NCBI GenBank assembly: GCA_903912525.1
Contig: CAIWHK010000032.1
Location: 186,001 to 250,000 of the forward strand
Length of the DNA: 64,000 bases
Direction of reading: 5' to 3'
Source of the DNA: an uncultured bacterium
Lineage (GTDB): Bacteria > Krumholzibacteriota > Krumholzibacteriia > LZORAL124-64-63
Shown: one piece after another, positions 46,584 through 55,082 of the stretch
Layout: every line of letters starts with the position of its first letter
Position numbering within the stretch: position 1 is the first letter of the stretch
Made by a program: the position numbers and the translations under genes
The notes under the pieces: model-generated
Seen by the model: only the letters and a program-made list of their open reading frames with translations
Told to the model about the DNA's origin: nothing
Database searches by the model: none

Positions 46584-47513
46584 TCAAGGGCGGGATCGGG
46601 GCCAATCGGCAGCGAAGTTCCTGCGGACCAGCTCGAAATCGGGCTCGATCAGCAGGTTGAACCCCGCAAGCCCCATCACGGGAAGGGCCGCGGCCAGTTC
46701 CCGCTCGGCCGGCGTCCGGTCCGCCAGTTCCCTCCCGATCCCCGCCAACCGGTCGCCGCGCGCCAGGCGCTCGGCGGCGGGCAGGTCGCGCGCCGCCATC
46801 ACCACAAGGTCGGGCACCGGCACCGTCACGTCGCGCACCGACCAGCCCTCGGTGTCCAGCAGGCCCTGCGCCAGGAATCGCTCGGCGTCCCACTGCCGGA
46901 CGACGGCATGGGTGTAGCCACCCATCCGCAGGGCGTGCAGGGCCGGCGCATGGTCGTAGGGATCGGGGCCCCAGGCCACTCCAGCGGGCATCGAGCCAGC
47001 CGCAGTGCCCAATGGCCGGAGTACGCCGGTAGCGCACAACGACAGGGAGTCGCCGAAGATGACAGCGGCGGGCTCCGTCAGCCACGGCTCGGCGGCGTCC
47101 CCGCCGGTCGCGCGCGAAACCAGCACGCCGCGCGGCCTGAGGTTCCTCGGCGCCGCCCGCCGCCCCGCGGCCAACGGCACCCAGCGCCCGGCATCGAGAG
47201 CCAACGCGACACCATCGGGGCAGACCAGGAAGTCGGGCCGGGCTGCGGCGAGGCCGTTGAACTCGGCCAGCGAGCGCGTGACGACCACCTCCGGCGGCAA
47301 GGCGGAACCAGCGGCCAGCACGCGCCCGAGGGCTGGCCAGACCGTCAGTGCACGACGTTCGTCACCCACCGGGTCGAGCACGACGACGACCGGCCCGGAA
47401 CTCCGGGCGGCCGGGCGCGGCCACCATGTGGCGGCGCCCGCCAGCAAGGCGACGAACAGCGCCGCCGACCAGGCCACTGTGCGCGCCTGCGAGATCGCGC
47501 GGTCAGTCACCAT
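46584..47513 (-). CDS. PhnD-type periplasmic substrate-binding protein
   Basis: 309 residues from the ATG at 47513. One N-terminal hydrophobic segment (VAWSAALFVALLAGAATWW) is a signal peptide or membrane anchor. The body has the two-lobed phosphate/phosphonate-binding layout: VVVVLDPVGDERRALTVWPA, FLVCPDGVALAL, AAVIFGDSLSLCATGVLRPL, GGYTHAVVRQWDAERFLAQG. There is no ABC permease or ATPase beside it, so it is either an orphan binding protein or a sensor part. It overlaps the YbbR gene by 11 bases. Ligand unknown. Confidence 0.75.
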   Translation of the reverse strand: MVTDRAISQARTVAWSAALFVALLAGAATWWPRPAARSSGPVVVVLDPVGDERRALTVWPALGRVLAAGSALPPEVVVTRSLAEFNGLAAARPDFLVCPDGVALALDAGRWVPLAAGRRAAPRNLRPRGVLVSRATGGDAAEPWLTEPAAVIFGDSLSLCATGVLRPLGTAAGSMPAGVAWGPDPYDHAPALHALRMGGYTHAVVRQWDAERFLAQGLLDTEGWSVRDVTVPVPDLVVMAARDLPAAERLARGDRLAGIGRELADRTPAERELAAALPVMGLAGFNLLIEPDFELVRRNFAADWPRSRP

Positions 47514-48450
47514 CGCCCCCATCGTTGCCTGCAGCAGGGCCACCCTCGCCGACGATGACCTGGAAACGCGCCGGGTCGACACCGATCACGATCGCCCACT
47601 CCGGCGCCACGACCTGCGGCGACAGCAGGTGGACGCCGCCAGCCAGACCTTCGGTCGAGAGCGAAACCCGCAGGCGGCGGCGGTCAAGAACGCGGAGCGA
47701 ATCAGCAACGCCGCGCACGAGGACACCCGCGAGCGCCGGCGAAACGGCCAGCGCGCGGCCAAGTGCGTCCGGCAGCGCCAGGACGGGCACGTCGGCAATC
47801 GTGCGCTCGGCCAGCGGCCCAACGCCGAAGATCACGCGCACCTCGTGCTCGGAAAGCTGAAGATGCACATCCGGCGGCACGATGTGCAGCGTCGTCGAGC
47901 CGATGCCGTCCAGTTGCGACAGGTCCAATGGCGCCGTGGCCACCACCAGTTGATCGGGGAAGTAGCGTGCCGGGCCGGTGACCGTCACGGCATCGGGCGT
48001 CAGCACCGGTCGCGCAAGGTGGCCGTATCCCGCGCGCAGCCCGCCGACCGTCGTCAGCGACACCGGGACGCGTCGCGTCAACTGCCCATCGATGCGGATC
48101 GAGAGCCGGTCGGGCTCGATGATGTCCGCGACCTCGAGATCCGTCAGCACATCCGCCCGCTCGATGGGGACCGTGAAGGTGCGGCCCGGCCGACGCTCCG
48201 CAAGGTCGACGCGTACCTCGCCGGCGTCACGGTGCAGGTAGCGGTGCGAGAGCAGGCGCAGCTTGCTCCCGCGGACGCGCACGAGCACCTCGCGCGGCAG
48301 GCCGCTGCCCGCGACCGTGGCGCCATCCTGCAGGCCGACGATATGCAGCGGCAATCCGATGGTCTGCTCGACGGTAGATGTGGACGCAACCTGGAACCAG
48401 ATCACGATGGCGGCAATGAGGCACCCCGCCTTCAGTCCCAGCCGACTCAT
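47503..48450 (-). CDS. YbbR-domain protein (CdaR-like)
   Basis: 315 residues from the ATG at 48450, which overlaps the amidase stop as ATGA. One N-terminal membrane helix (GLKAGCLIAAIVIWFQVAST) and three to four YbbR repeats outside the membrane, each with a pattern like VTGPARYFPDQLVVATAPLD and RRVPVSLTTVGGLRAGY. In Firmicutes the YbbR protein CdaR regulates the diadenylate cyclase CdaA; no CdaA gene is in the window, but a PgpH phosphodiesterase is. The Gly/Asp tail is probably flexible. Confidence 0.88.
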   Translation of the reverse strand: MSRLGLKAGCLIAAIVIWFQVASTSTVEQTIGLPLHIVGLQDGATVAGSGLPREVLVRVRGSKLRLLSHRYLHRDAGEVRVDLAERRPGRTFTVPIERADVLTDLEVADIIEPDRLSIRIDGQLTRRVPVSLTTVGGLRAGYGHLARPVLTPDAVTVTGPARYFPDQLVVATAPLDLSQLDGIGSTTLHIVPPDVHLQLSEHEVRVIFGVGPLAERTIADVPVLALPDALGRALAVSPALAGVLVRGVADSLRVLDRRRLRVSLSTEGLAGGVHLLSPQVVAPEWAIVIGVDPARFQVIVGEGGPAAGNDGGDGD

Positions 48451-50093
48451 GGCCGCACCCCCAATCCAGGCAGGTGTAAACGCTGTCCGATGCGCAACTC
48501 GCGCTGCCGCTCGGTCAGGTTGTTGCGCCGCGCAATCTCGTTCATCGTCGTCCCGTAGCGCGCGGCCAGCTCCCAGAGGCTGTCGCCGCTGCGCACCTTG
48601 TAGACCGTATCCCACCGGTCGTCGCCGCCCCTGGCCACGACCACCCGTGCCGTGCGCTCGCGTTGCGGCACCGTCCCCGCCCGCCAGTCCTCGATGCCCG
48701 CGACCAGGGCCGCAGCCATCTTGCGTCGGCCGTCAGGGTCGGCCAGCAGGCGCGCGTCGGCGGGATTCGAGAGGTAGGCCACCTCGACCAGCGCCGAAGG
48801 CATCGCCAGCGTCTTGAGCACCTGGAACCCCGCCTGCTTGACGCGCCTGCCGGTGACCAAACCCGTGCGGTCCGCCGCTGTCAGCAGCGACGCGGCCAGC
48901 CTCCCGGAATCCTGAAGGATTCGCGTCATCTTCAGGTCCATCAGGATGTCCACGACGAGGTCCGTATGTTCCTCCCCCGGGGCCAGCCCAACCAGGCCCG
49001 CGGCGTTTTCCTTGTCCGCCAGCTCGCGCGCCTCGCGGTCGGTCGCGCCCTGCAGTGACACGAAATAGACTTCGGTGCCCGACACAGCCGGCTGCGGATG
49101 CGTGTTGCAGTGGACAGACACGAACACATCACCCTTCTCGCGGCGGGCAATCTCCACGCGCTTGCCGAGCGCCAGGAACTTGTCCCGGTCCCGCGTCAGG
49201 ACAACGCGGTAACCGGGCAGCTTGCGCAACTGCCTCGCGACCTCACGCCCGATGTCCAGGCAGATATCCTTCTCGAACAGGCTGCCCCTGATGGCCCCGG
49301 GGTCGTCGCCACCGTGCCCGGGATCGATCACCACGACGAACGGTTCCACCGGCCCGTCAAACGACGTGACAGCCGGCGATTCGTCCGGCGCCGCCGACGT
49401 ATCGGCTTCGGCGACCGTCCCGGTATCCGGCGACGTCACCACCGCGAACGCCCCGCGGGCGCCGGAGTCCGGGACGACGCCCGCCACTTCTGCCGGCTGG
49501 TCCAACGCGACAAGCGGGACTTCACGCGCAGCCGCGGCGGCTGCGACCGGTGAGTTTGCCGCATCTGCCGGCGCCGGTACGCCCCCGTCGGGCTGCGCAC
49601 CAGCAGGCACCGAGTCGCGCGCCAGTGGCCGGGAAGGCACCGGTTCATCGCGCAGGGCGCCGCCTGCGCGCAGGATGTCGATCACGATCCGGTCCGGCTT
49701 GCCGGCCACCGGTGCCAGCGAGAACGCGCGAAATTCGCGCCGCCCCACGATGTCGATGACGATCTGCGCCCGGTCCTCGCGCACGTTGCAGCGCAACCCC
49801 CGGACGAGGTCGTCGCCGACCGGACGGTCATCGCCGTTGTCGAAAACGGCGCCGGGGATGTTGACCGCGATCCGGTCCGGATTCTCGACCCGCCGCACCT
49901 CGAACGAAGCCGGGCGATCCAGATCGAGCACAATGCGGGTATGGTCAGGCGCGGAAAAATGGCGGACGCGCAGGACTCGGGGTACCTCGGCGGCGCGGAC
50001 GCCAACGGCTGACACCAGCCATGCCAGCGCCAGCAGCAGGGCCAGTGCCCTGCCGCCACGTCGGTTAGAGGCCGCCGTCCGCGGCAAATCCAT
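48447..50093 (-). CDS. N-acetylmuramoyl-L-alanine amidase with AMIN and LysM domains
   Basis: 548 residues from the ATG at 50093 (AAGGAG 10 bases upstream). Signal peptide (ALALLLALAWLVSAVGVRA), AMIN domain at about 40-140 (VLRVRHFSAPDHTRIVLDLD), a Pro/Ala linker, the amidase_3 domain (VVIDPGHGGDDPGAIRG, His about 258; SVHCNTHPQP; the Glu in SALVEVAYLSNP, about 436) and a C-terminal LysM (VYKVRSGDSLWELAARYGTT). It is a periplasmic AmiC-type enzyme that cleaves the peptide from the glycan during cell separation. It heads amidase-YbbR-binding protein with overlapping starts. Confidence 0.95.
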   Translation of the reverse strand: MDLPRTAASNRRGGRALALLLALAWLVSAVGVRAAEVPRVLRVRHFSAPDHTRIVLDLDRPASFEVRRVENPDRIAVNIPGAVFDNGDDRPVGDDLVRGLRCNVREDRAQIVIDIVGRREFRAFSLAPVAGKPDRIVIDILRAGGALRDEPVPSRPLARDSVPAGAQPDGGVPAPADAANSPVAAAAAAREVPLVALDQPAEVAGVVPDSGARGAFAVVTSPDTGTVAEADTSAAPDESPAVTSFDGPVEPFVVVIDPGHGGDDPGAIRGSLFEKDICLDIGREVARQLRKLPGYRVVLTRDRDKFLALGKRVEIARREKGDVFVSVHCNTHPQPAVSGTEVYFVSLQGATDREARELADKENAAGLVGLAPGEEHTDLVVDILMDLKMTRILQDSGRLAASLLTAADRTGLVTGRRVKQAGFQVLKTLAMPSALVEVAYLSNPADARLLADPDGRRKMAAALVAGIEDWRAGTVPQRERTARVVVARGGDDRWDTVYKVRSGDSLWELAARYGTTMNEIARRNNLTERQRELRIGQRLHLPGLGVRP

Positions 50094-50239
50094 GGAAATC
50101 GCGCTCCTTCGGCCCGCCCGCTCCCGCACTCCGGGAGCCGCCGGCGTCCTTGCCGGCACCCAACGGCCTTTCGCAGGATACCACAGGCGCCCGAAAGCGG
50201 CCAAGCCCATTGCCGGCGACCGCTTCCGGCGATGAAACA

Positions 50240-50274
50240 GGGCCCGCCGCCGTCCCGGGGACGATGGCGGGCCC
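50240..50274 (-). terminator. Intrinsic terminator after the sigma-factor gene
   Basis: A 9-bp stem (GGGCCCGCC, 50240-50248, with 50266-50274) plus an inner CGTCC/GGACG pairing is followed on the minus strand by TGTTTCATC. It lies about 40 bases after the stop at 50312. Confidence 0.6.
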
Positions 50275-50311
50275 TTGGGTATCGAACCGGCGCCGCCGCC
50301 GGCCGTCACGA

Positions 50312-51166
50312 TCAGTAGTAATCCTGCAGCACCGCCTGCCCGTGGCCCTGCCGCAGCTTGATCAGGGCCTTCTCCTTGATCTGCCGGATACGCTCCCGGG
50401 TCAGCCCGAGCCGTTCGCCGATCACCTGAAGCGTCTGGGCTTCCTCCCAGGCCAGCCCGAAGTACATCACCACAACCTGGGCCTCGCGTTCCGTCAGGAC
50501 GGACAACGCCCGCTTGACGTCTTCGCGCAGCCCCCGCTCCATCACGGCGGAATCCGGCGCCGCCTGGTTGGTGTCCTCGATGACCTCGGCCAGCGGCCGG
50601 TCCGAACCGTCCTCGCCGACGTCGTCGAGCGCCACTTCGGTGTGGTCCGCACGCAAGGCCTGGACGATCTCGTTGCGCGTCAGCCCCAGGTGCCTGGCCA
50701 ACTGGCCCGGCCGGGGATCGAGCACGCCGTCCTGCTGCAACTGCACGCGGGCCCGGTTGATCTTGATCAGCACCGCGGTCTGGTTCTGCGGCAGCCGGAT
50801 GGTGCGCGACTTGTCCAGAAGCGCCTGCATGATCGACTGCCGGATCCACCACACCGCATACGAGATAAATCGATAACCCCGCTTCTCGTCGAAGCGGTGA
50901 GCGGCCTTCAGCAGGCCGAGATTGCCTTCGTTGATCAGGTCCGAGAGCATCAGACCCTGGTTCACATACCGCTTGGCGACCGAAACCACAAAGCGCAGGT
51001 TCGCGCGCACAAGCGTCTGGAGCGCCTCATCGTCACCATCGCGCACGCGCAGGGCCAGCTCGATCTCCTGCTCCCGCGTCAACAACTCGTAACGGTTGAT
51101 GTCGCGGAAATAGACCTCGAGACCCTTCTCGTGCATCGCCGGTAGGAAGTTACGTTTGGCGGCCAT
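50312..51166 (-). CDS. Sigma-70 family factor, primary-like (RpoD/SigA or RpoS group)
   Basis: 284 residues, the short form typical of primary sigma factors in FCB bacteria. Region 1.2 (LEVYFRDINRYELLTREQEI), regions 2.1-2.4 (LVRANLRFVVSVAKRYVNQG, LINEGNLGLLKAAHRFDEKR, FISYAVWWIRQSIMQAL), region 3 and region 4.2 (LQVIGERLGLTRERIRQIKE) are complete. There is no region 1.1. Group 1 or group 2 cannot be told from this alone; the region 2.4 residues are those that read TATAAT-type boxes, fitting the promoters I see. It follows htrA after 30 bases. Confidence 0.93.
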   Translation of the reverse strand: MAAKRNFLPAMHEKGLEVYFRDINRYELLTREQEIELALRVRDGDDEALQTLVRANLRFVVSVAKRYVNQGLMLSDLINEGNLGLLKAAHRFDEKRGYRFISYAVWWIRQSIMQALLDKSRTIRLPQNQTAVLIKINRARVQLQQDGVLDPRPGQLARHLGLTRNEIVQALRADHTEVALDDVGEDGSDRPLAEVIEDTNQAAPDSAVMERGLREDVKRALSVLTEREAQVVVMYFGLAWEEAQTLQVIGERLGLTRERIRQIKEKALIKLRQGHGQAVLQDYY

Positions 51167-51196
51167 GGCCGTCCTCCCTGCCAGTGTGGGGCACCG

Positions 51197-52720
51197 TCAG
51201 TTCTCGACTCCGGAGCGCCGGGGCTCCACCTGCACATAGCGTTCAGCGCTTCCCGTCCTGACCAGGATGGTCAGCGGCGCCGGCACCGCCAGGTGCTCCG
51301 TGCGGACCTGTTCCCACGCGGGCAGGTCCTCGATCCTCTTGCCGTCGACGGCCACCAGGACGTCGCCGGACCTGATGCCTGCCAGGGCGCCGGGCTCCCC
51401 GTCGAGCGCATCGACCACCATGACGCCGGTCGTTGCCGTCACTCCGAGCAGGTCCTTCAGCCGCGCCACGCGCGGATCGCCGCCGTCGAGCGCAGCCACT
51501 TCCAGGCCGAGCCAGGCGGCCGGAGCCGGCGCATCGGCGCCTTCGGGCAGCGTTGCCGACAGATCGACCGGCGTGACATCGAGAGCCACATCGCGGCCCT
51601 CCCGGTACAGGCGCACCTTCACCATGACGCCGGGCGCAGCCTCGGCAATCTGGAACTGCAGTTGGCGATTGCTCTCGGCCGCCTTGCCGGCGAACTGCGT
51701 GATGATGTCCCCGGCCACGACGCCGGCCATGCCGGCCGGCGAGGACGGCGCCACCTTCACGACACGCACACCGCTCTCCGGCTCTCCCGCGCGCGTCTCG
51801 CCGACCACCCGCACCACGTCCTCGGTCCAGATCCCCAGGTAGCCGCGCACGACCTTGCCGTTGTCCCGCAGTTGCTGGTAGACGGCGCGCACGAGGTTGC
51901 TCGGCACCGCAAAGCCGATGCCCTGCCCCTTCTCGCTGATCGCCGTGTTGATGCCGACGATGTGACCGCGCACATCCACGAGCGGTCCGCCGCTGTTGCC
52001 GTGGTTGATCGAGGCATCGGTCTGGATGAAGTCCTGGTAGCGCGGCGTCTGGCCACCGATCAGCAGGTCCCCACGCCCCTTGGCGCTCACCACACCGACC
52101 GTCAGCGAGCTCTCGAGATTGCCGAACGGGTTGCCGACAGCGATCGCCCAGGCGCCCACTTCCAGCGCGTCGGAATCGCCGAACTCCAGAACGGTCAGCC
52201 GCGCCCCCGCCGGGTCGATGCGCAGCAACGCCACGTCTGTCGCCGGGTCGGTCCCCACGACCGCGGCGCGAAACTCGCGGTGTTCGCCACCGAACCGGAC
52301 GAAAATCTCGTCGGCGCCGTCGATGACATGGTGGTTGGTGAGGATATCCCCACCGGGCGCAACCACGAAGCCCGAACCGGTGGAAGGCGACTCGAACCGG
52401 CCGCCCTTGCCTTCCTCGTCCGGGAAGAACTGGCGGTACATCTCCTGCATCGGTCCGGTCCCGAGGCCCTCGGCGTTCACGCTGCGCACGGTGCGGATAC
52501 TGACGACGGCCGGCCGGACGACACGGCCCACGGCCACGAAGGGGCCATCGACGGGGGCTTCGGCGCGCGCCGCCGCCGCCAGGGCCAGCCAGGCCAGTGC
52601 AAGTGCGATCGGGATGAAGCAACAGCGGACGAGGTACCGGAACACAAAGGCGCGTTCGCTCGACCCGTCGACTGCCAGCGGCAGTGCGACCCGGGAGCGG
52701 ACGCGCCCTACTTCGTGCAT
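51197..52720 (-). CDS. htrA: HtrA/DegP-family periplasmic serine protease
   Basis: 507 residues from the ATG at 52720. One N-terminal hydrophobic segment (CCFIPIALALAWLALAAAAR) serves as signal peptide or anchor. The trypsin-like triad is intact: His in LTNHHVIDGA (about 130), Asp in ATDVALLRID (about 160) and Ser in NHGNSGGPLVD (about 243). Two PDZ domains follow (about 290-380, RGYLGIWTEDVV; about 400-500, ending near ERYVQVEPRR). It degrades misfolded envelope proteins. It has its own promoter and the sigma gene directly downstream. Confidence 0.94.
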   Translation of the reverse strand: MHEVGRVRSRVALPLAVDGSSERAFVFRYLVRCCFIPIALALAWLALAAAARAEAPVDGPFVAVGRVVRPAVVSIRTVRSVNAEGLGTGPMQEMYRQFFPDEEGKGGRFESPSTGSGFVVAPGGDILTNHHVIDGADEIFVRFGGEHREFRAAVVGTDPATDVALLRIDPAGARLTVLEFGDSDALEVGAWAIAVGNPFGNLESSLTVGVVSAKGRGDLLIGGQTPRYQDFIQTDASINHGNSGGPLVDVRGHIVGINTAISEKGQGIGFAVPSNLVRAVYQQLRDNGKVVRGYLGIWTEDVVRVVGETRAGEPESGVRVVKVAPSSPAGMAGVVAGDIITQFAGKAAESNRQLQFQIAEAAPGVMVKVRLYREGRDVALDVTPVDLSATLPEGADAPAPAAWLGLEVAALDGGDPRVARLKDLLGVTATTGVMVVDALDGEPGALAGIRSGDVLVAVDGKRIEDLPAWEQVRTEHLAVPAPLTILVRTGSAERYVQVEPRRSGVEN

Positions 52721-52841
52721 GTTCCAGTAACGCCTCACGTTTTTCACCGCCCGTGGGGATGGGTCCGGTGAAGGGGTGAGGCCTTGACCCGCCGGCCAGC
52801 CTGATGCCAGCCGCCGCGGGCCCAACAGGGATCCAGGAGCG

Positions 52842-52871
52842 ATCCTACAGGTGATCGCGATCCCGTGTCAA
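52842..52871 (-). promoter_or_regulatory. Sigma-70-type promoter of htrA
   Basis: On the minus strand, TTGACA (52866-52871) and TAGGAT (52842-52847) are separated by 18 bases. The TGA stop of the upstream gene (52868-52870) lies inside the -35 box. The leader would be about 115 bases. Confidence 0.5.
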
Positions 52872-53245
52872 TCGGAAAATTCGGGGTCCGGTCCTCGGGA
52901 TTCACGGTCCGCCCCCGCCTCGTCCTCAGCGCCTGCCCGCCGGCGCCCGGCGTGCTCCTGCCGGATGTCGGCGATCTCGCCTTCCTTGGCCTCCCGCTCG
53001 GCCTGCAAAGCTCGCACGGCAGCTACCAATTCAGCTACGCGCGGGTCTTCCAGCAGGTCCGTACGCCCGCTCCCGAGGCCCTCGTAGACGAAGCTGCCCA
53101 GCTCCGCGAACCGCTTGTCGATTTCGCGGCCGATGGCGAACTTGTCATACCGCCGGGCCGAAATCTTCGCTGCCTCGGCCGTCCGGTCGGCCGCCACGGC
53201 GCACCAATCCGTCAGGTTGCGTTTTACATCATCGAGTCCCGCCAA
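52868..53245 (-). CDS. Small coiled-coil protein of unknown function
   Basis: 125 residues from a TTG at 53245, chosen because AAGGAA lies 7 bases upstream and because it avoids overlap with the divergent LpxH gene; a longer ATG frame to 53317 is possible but adds an Arg/Lys-rich piece. The sequence (LDDVKRNLTDWC, then helical stretches, and a Glu/Arg-rich coiled coil VRALQAEREAKEGEIADIRQ) has no enzyme motif. It is a soluble, helical, charged protein; similar small proteins occur in related genomes by my recollection. Function unknown. Confidence 0.7.
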   Translation of the reverse strand: MAGLDDVKRNLTDWCAVAADRTAEAAKISARRYDKFAIGREIDKRFAELGSFVYEGLGSGRTDLLEDPRVAELVAAVRALQAEREAKEGEIADIRQEHAGRRRAGAEDEAGADRESRGPDPEFSD

Positions 53246-53315
53246 GGCACGCTTCCTTTCCCGCCACGAGCGTTTCGGGTTGCCATCCCTGAACTTGCCA
53301 CCGACAATGGCGCCC

Positions 53316-54110
53316 ATGAAACACGACCAGCGAACGGCGGCGATCTTCGTCGCCGATGCCCATTTCCATCTTCATCCTGACGCCGCGGAGATTCGCCGGC
53401 GTGATCGATTCGTCGACCTCTGCAGGCTGGCCCACGGCGCGGGCGACTTCGTCCTGCTCGGCGACATCTTCGATTTCTGGTTCGACTACCCCCATTTCCG
53501 GCTGCGCGGCTATGAGGAGGTCCTCCAGGCTCTCGACGATGTCCGTGCGGCCGGCACCGCCCTGCACTTCGTCGGCGGCAACCATGACGTCTGGGCGGCC
53601 GAATACATGCGCGAGCGGTACGGTTGCGAAATCCGGCCGACACACAGCCTGCTCCAAGCGGGCGGGCGGCCGGTCCAGCTCTGCCACGGCGACGGGATGT
53701 TCAAGCTGGACTGGGCCTACGGCGCCTTCCGGGCGCTCGTCAGGGCGCGCGTCGGCGTTGCAGCAGCAAAATCACTGCACCCGGAGATCCTCTTCGCCCT
53801 GAGTACCTGGCTGAGCGGGCGCAGCCGTTGCGCGACGCGCGACGAAGCCCGCGTCATCGAGTCCCGGGCCGCCGCGTGGCTGGCCCGCCAGCCCATCGCC
53901 GCGAGCACCGCGGGGGCCGCCCCTGCCGCCTGGGACCTGACCGTCATCGGCCACGTGCACCACGGATTCGTCACCCATGACCGCGGCCGTACCCTGGCAG
54001 CGCTGCCTGGTTGGCTCGACCCGCTCGGGTACGGCGTGCTGCAGGACGGCAACTGGCGGCTGCTCGACTTCGACCGCGACCCTCCGCCGCAACTGTCCCC
54101 CACCGAGTAA
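53316..54110 (+). CDS. lpxH: UDP-2,3-diacylglucosamine pyrophosphatase-like metallophosphatase
   Basis: 264 residues, the only convincing plus-strand gene. LpxH cleaves UDP-2,3-diacylglucosamine to lipid X in lipid A synthesis at the inner membrane. The calcineurin-like motifs are in order: ADAHFHLHP, LLGDIFDFWFDYPHFRL, GGNHDVWAAEYM, LCHGDGMFKLDW and IGHVHHGFV. The first motif is DAH in place of the usual DxH of SDxHL, still with Asp and His. I used the Met at 53316; an ATG at 53307 is possible. It shows that the organism is a diderm with lipid A, if the assignment holds. Confidence 0.85.
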   Translation: MKHDQRTAAIFVADAHFHLHPDAAEIRRRDRFVDLCRLAHGAGDFVLLGDIFDFWFDYPHFRLRGYEEVLQALDDVRAAGTALHFVGGNHDVWAAEYMRERYGCEIRPTHSLLQAGGRPVQLCHGDGMFKLDWAYGAFRALVRARVGVAAAKSLHPEILFALSTWLSGRSRCATRDEARVIESRAAAWLARQPIAASTAGAAPAAWDLTVIGHVHHGFVTHDRGRTLAALPGWLDPLGYGVLQDGNWRLLDFDRDPPPQLSPTE

Positions 54111-54123
54111 GCCGGTTTCGCCC

Positions 54124-55050
54124 CTACCAGGCCAGGACGAGCGAGAACTTGTGACCGTCGTCCAGCCCCGCCACCTTCGACTCTTCGAAGGCGTAGTCGA
54201 CGCCCAGCCGACCGGTGCGGAAACCCGCGCCCGCGGTCAGGCCCTGGTTCTCGTAGTTCAGGCGCGTGCCGGCGCGCAGGGCGAACTCGCCCATCAGCCG
54301 GTACTCGGTCCCCAGGTGGATCTTCTCAGCCGTGTCGTTCGGGAAGACCGCGTCGGCCGCCATCGTCAGCCGTCCCTTGAGCATGGGCGTCACGGGCGTC
54401 CAGGCGGCGCCGATGCGGGCCGCCGCCGGCAGGTCAAACGGCTCGGCGCGCAGGTTCATCTGACTGCCCATGTTGGTGAGGCTGGCGCCGAACACGAGCC
54501 CTTCGATCAGTGCCTTGTGCGAAAGCGAGACGTCGAAAGCCAGCCCCGAGTCCGAATAGAGGTCGATGGTCTCGTAGAGGAATTTCGCGGTCACGCCGGC
54601 GGCAAACCGTTCGCCGAAAGCCCGGGCGTAAGAAACGCCGAAGGTCAGGTCATAGGGGCGGAACGTGCCCTGAGGGATGCCGACCTCGTCATCACCCCTT
54701 CGCACCAGTTCATCGCCGTAGAATCCGCTGAAGAGCAGCCCGACGACGCCGCCACCCGCACGATGGGACACCGCGACAGCTTCGTGGTTGAACTGGCCCA
54801 GGTAGCGCTGGTGCTGCAGGAGCAGGTCGGTCTTCCCCTGCCTGAGCGCATTGTTGGCCGGGTTCCAGAACACGGCGGCGGCCCCTTCACTGACCGCAAC
54901 GCCGGCTCCGCCCATCGCCGCTTCGCGCGCGCCGATGCCCATGCGCAGCGACAACATGCCGACTTCGCCCGGTTCCCCGGCCCACGCCGGCGATGTCGCG
55001 ACGAGCGCGCCCGCCAGGGCGATGACAGCCATCAGTTTCGTGCGCACCAT
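54124..55050 (-). CDS. PorV/PorQ-family outer-membrane barrel protein
   Basis: 308 residues from the ATG at 55050 (GGGAG just upstream). Signal peptide (LMAVIALAGALVATSPAWAG), then MGIGAREAAMGGAGVAVSEG and AAVFWNPANNALRQG, the hallmark start of PorV/PorQ/UPF0164 barrels, followed by amphipathic strands to the C-terminal Trp (FSLVLAW). In Bacteroidota PorV is the shuttle of the type 9 secretion attachment complex. The gene directly follows the large M6-like protein with a 32-base gap, which suggests that the two are used together. Confidence 0.87.
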   Translation of the reverse strand: MVRTKLMAVIALAGALVATSPAWAGEPGEVGMLSLRMGIGAREAAMGGAGVAVSEGAAAVFWNPANNALRQGKTDLLLQHQRYLGQFNHEAVAVSHRAGGGVVGLLFSGFYGDELVRRGDDEVGIPQGTFRPYDLTFGVSYARAFGERFAAGVTAKFLYETIDLYSDSGLAFDVSLSHKALIEGLVFGASLTNMGSQMNLRAEPFDLPAAARIGAAWTPVTPMLKGRLTMAADAVFPNDTAEKIHLGTEYRLMGEFALRAGTRLNYENQGLTAGAGFRTGRLGVDYAFEESKVAGLDDGHKFSLVLAW

Positions 55051-55082
55051 GGTCTCCCTTTCCTTCCGATTGGCGGCCGGCG

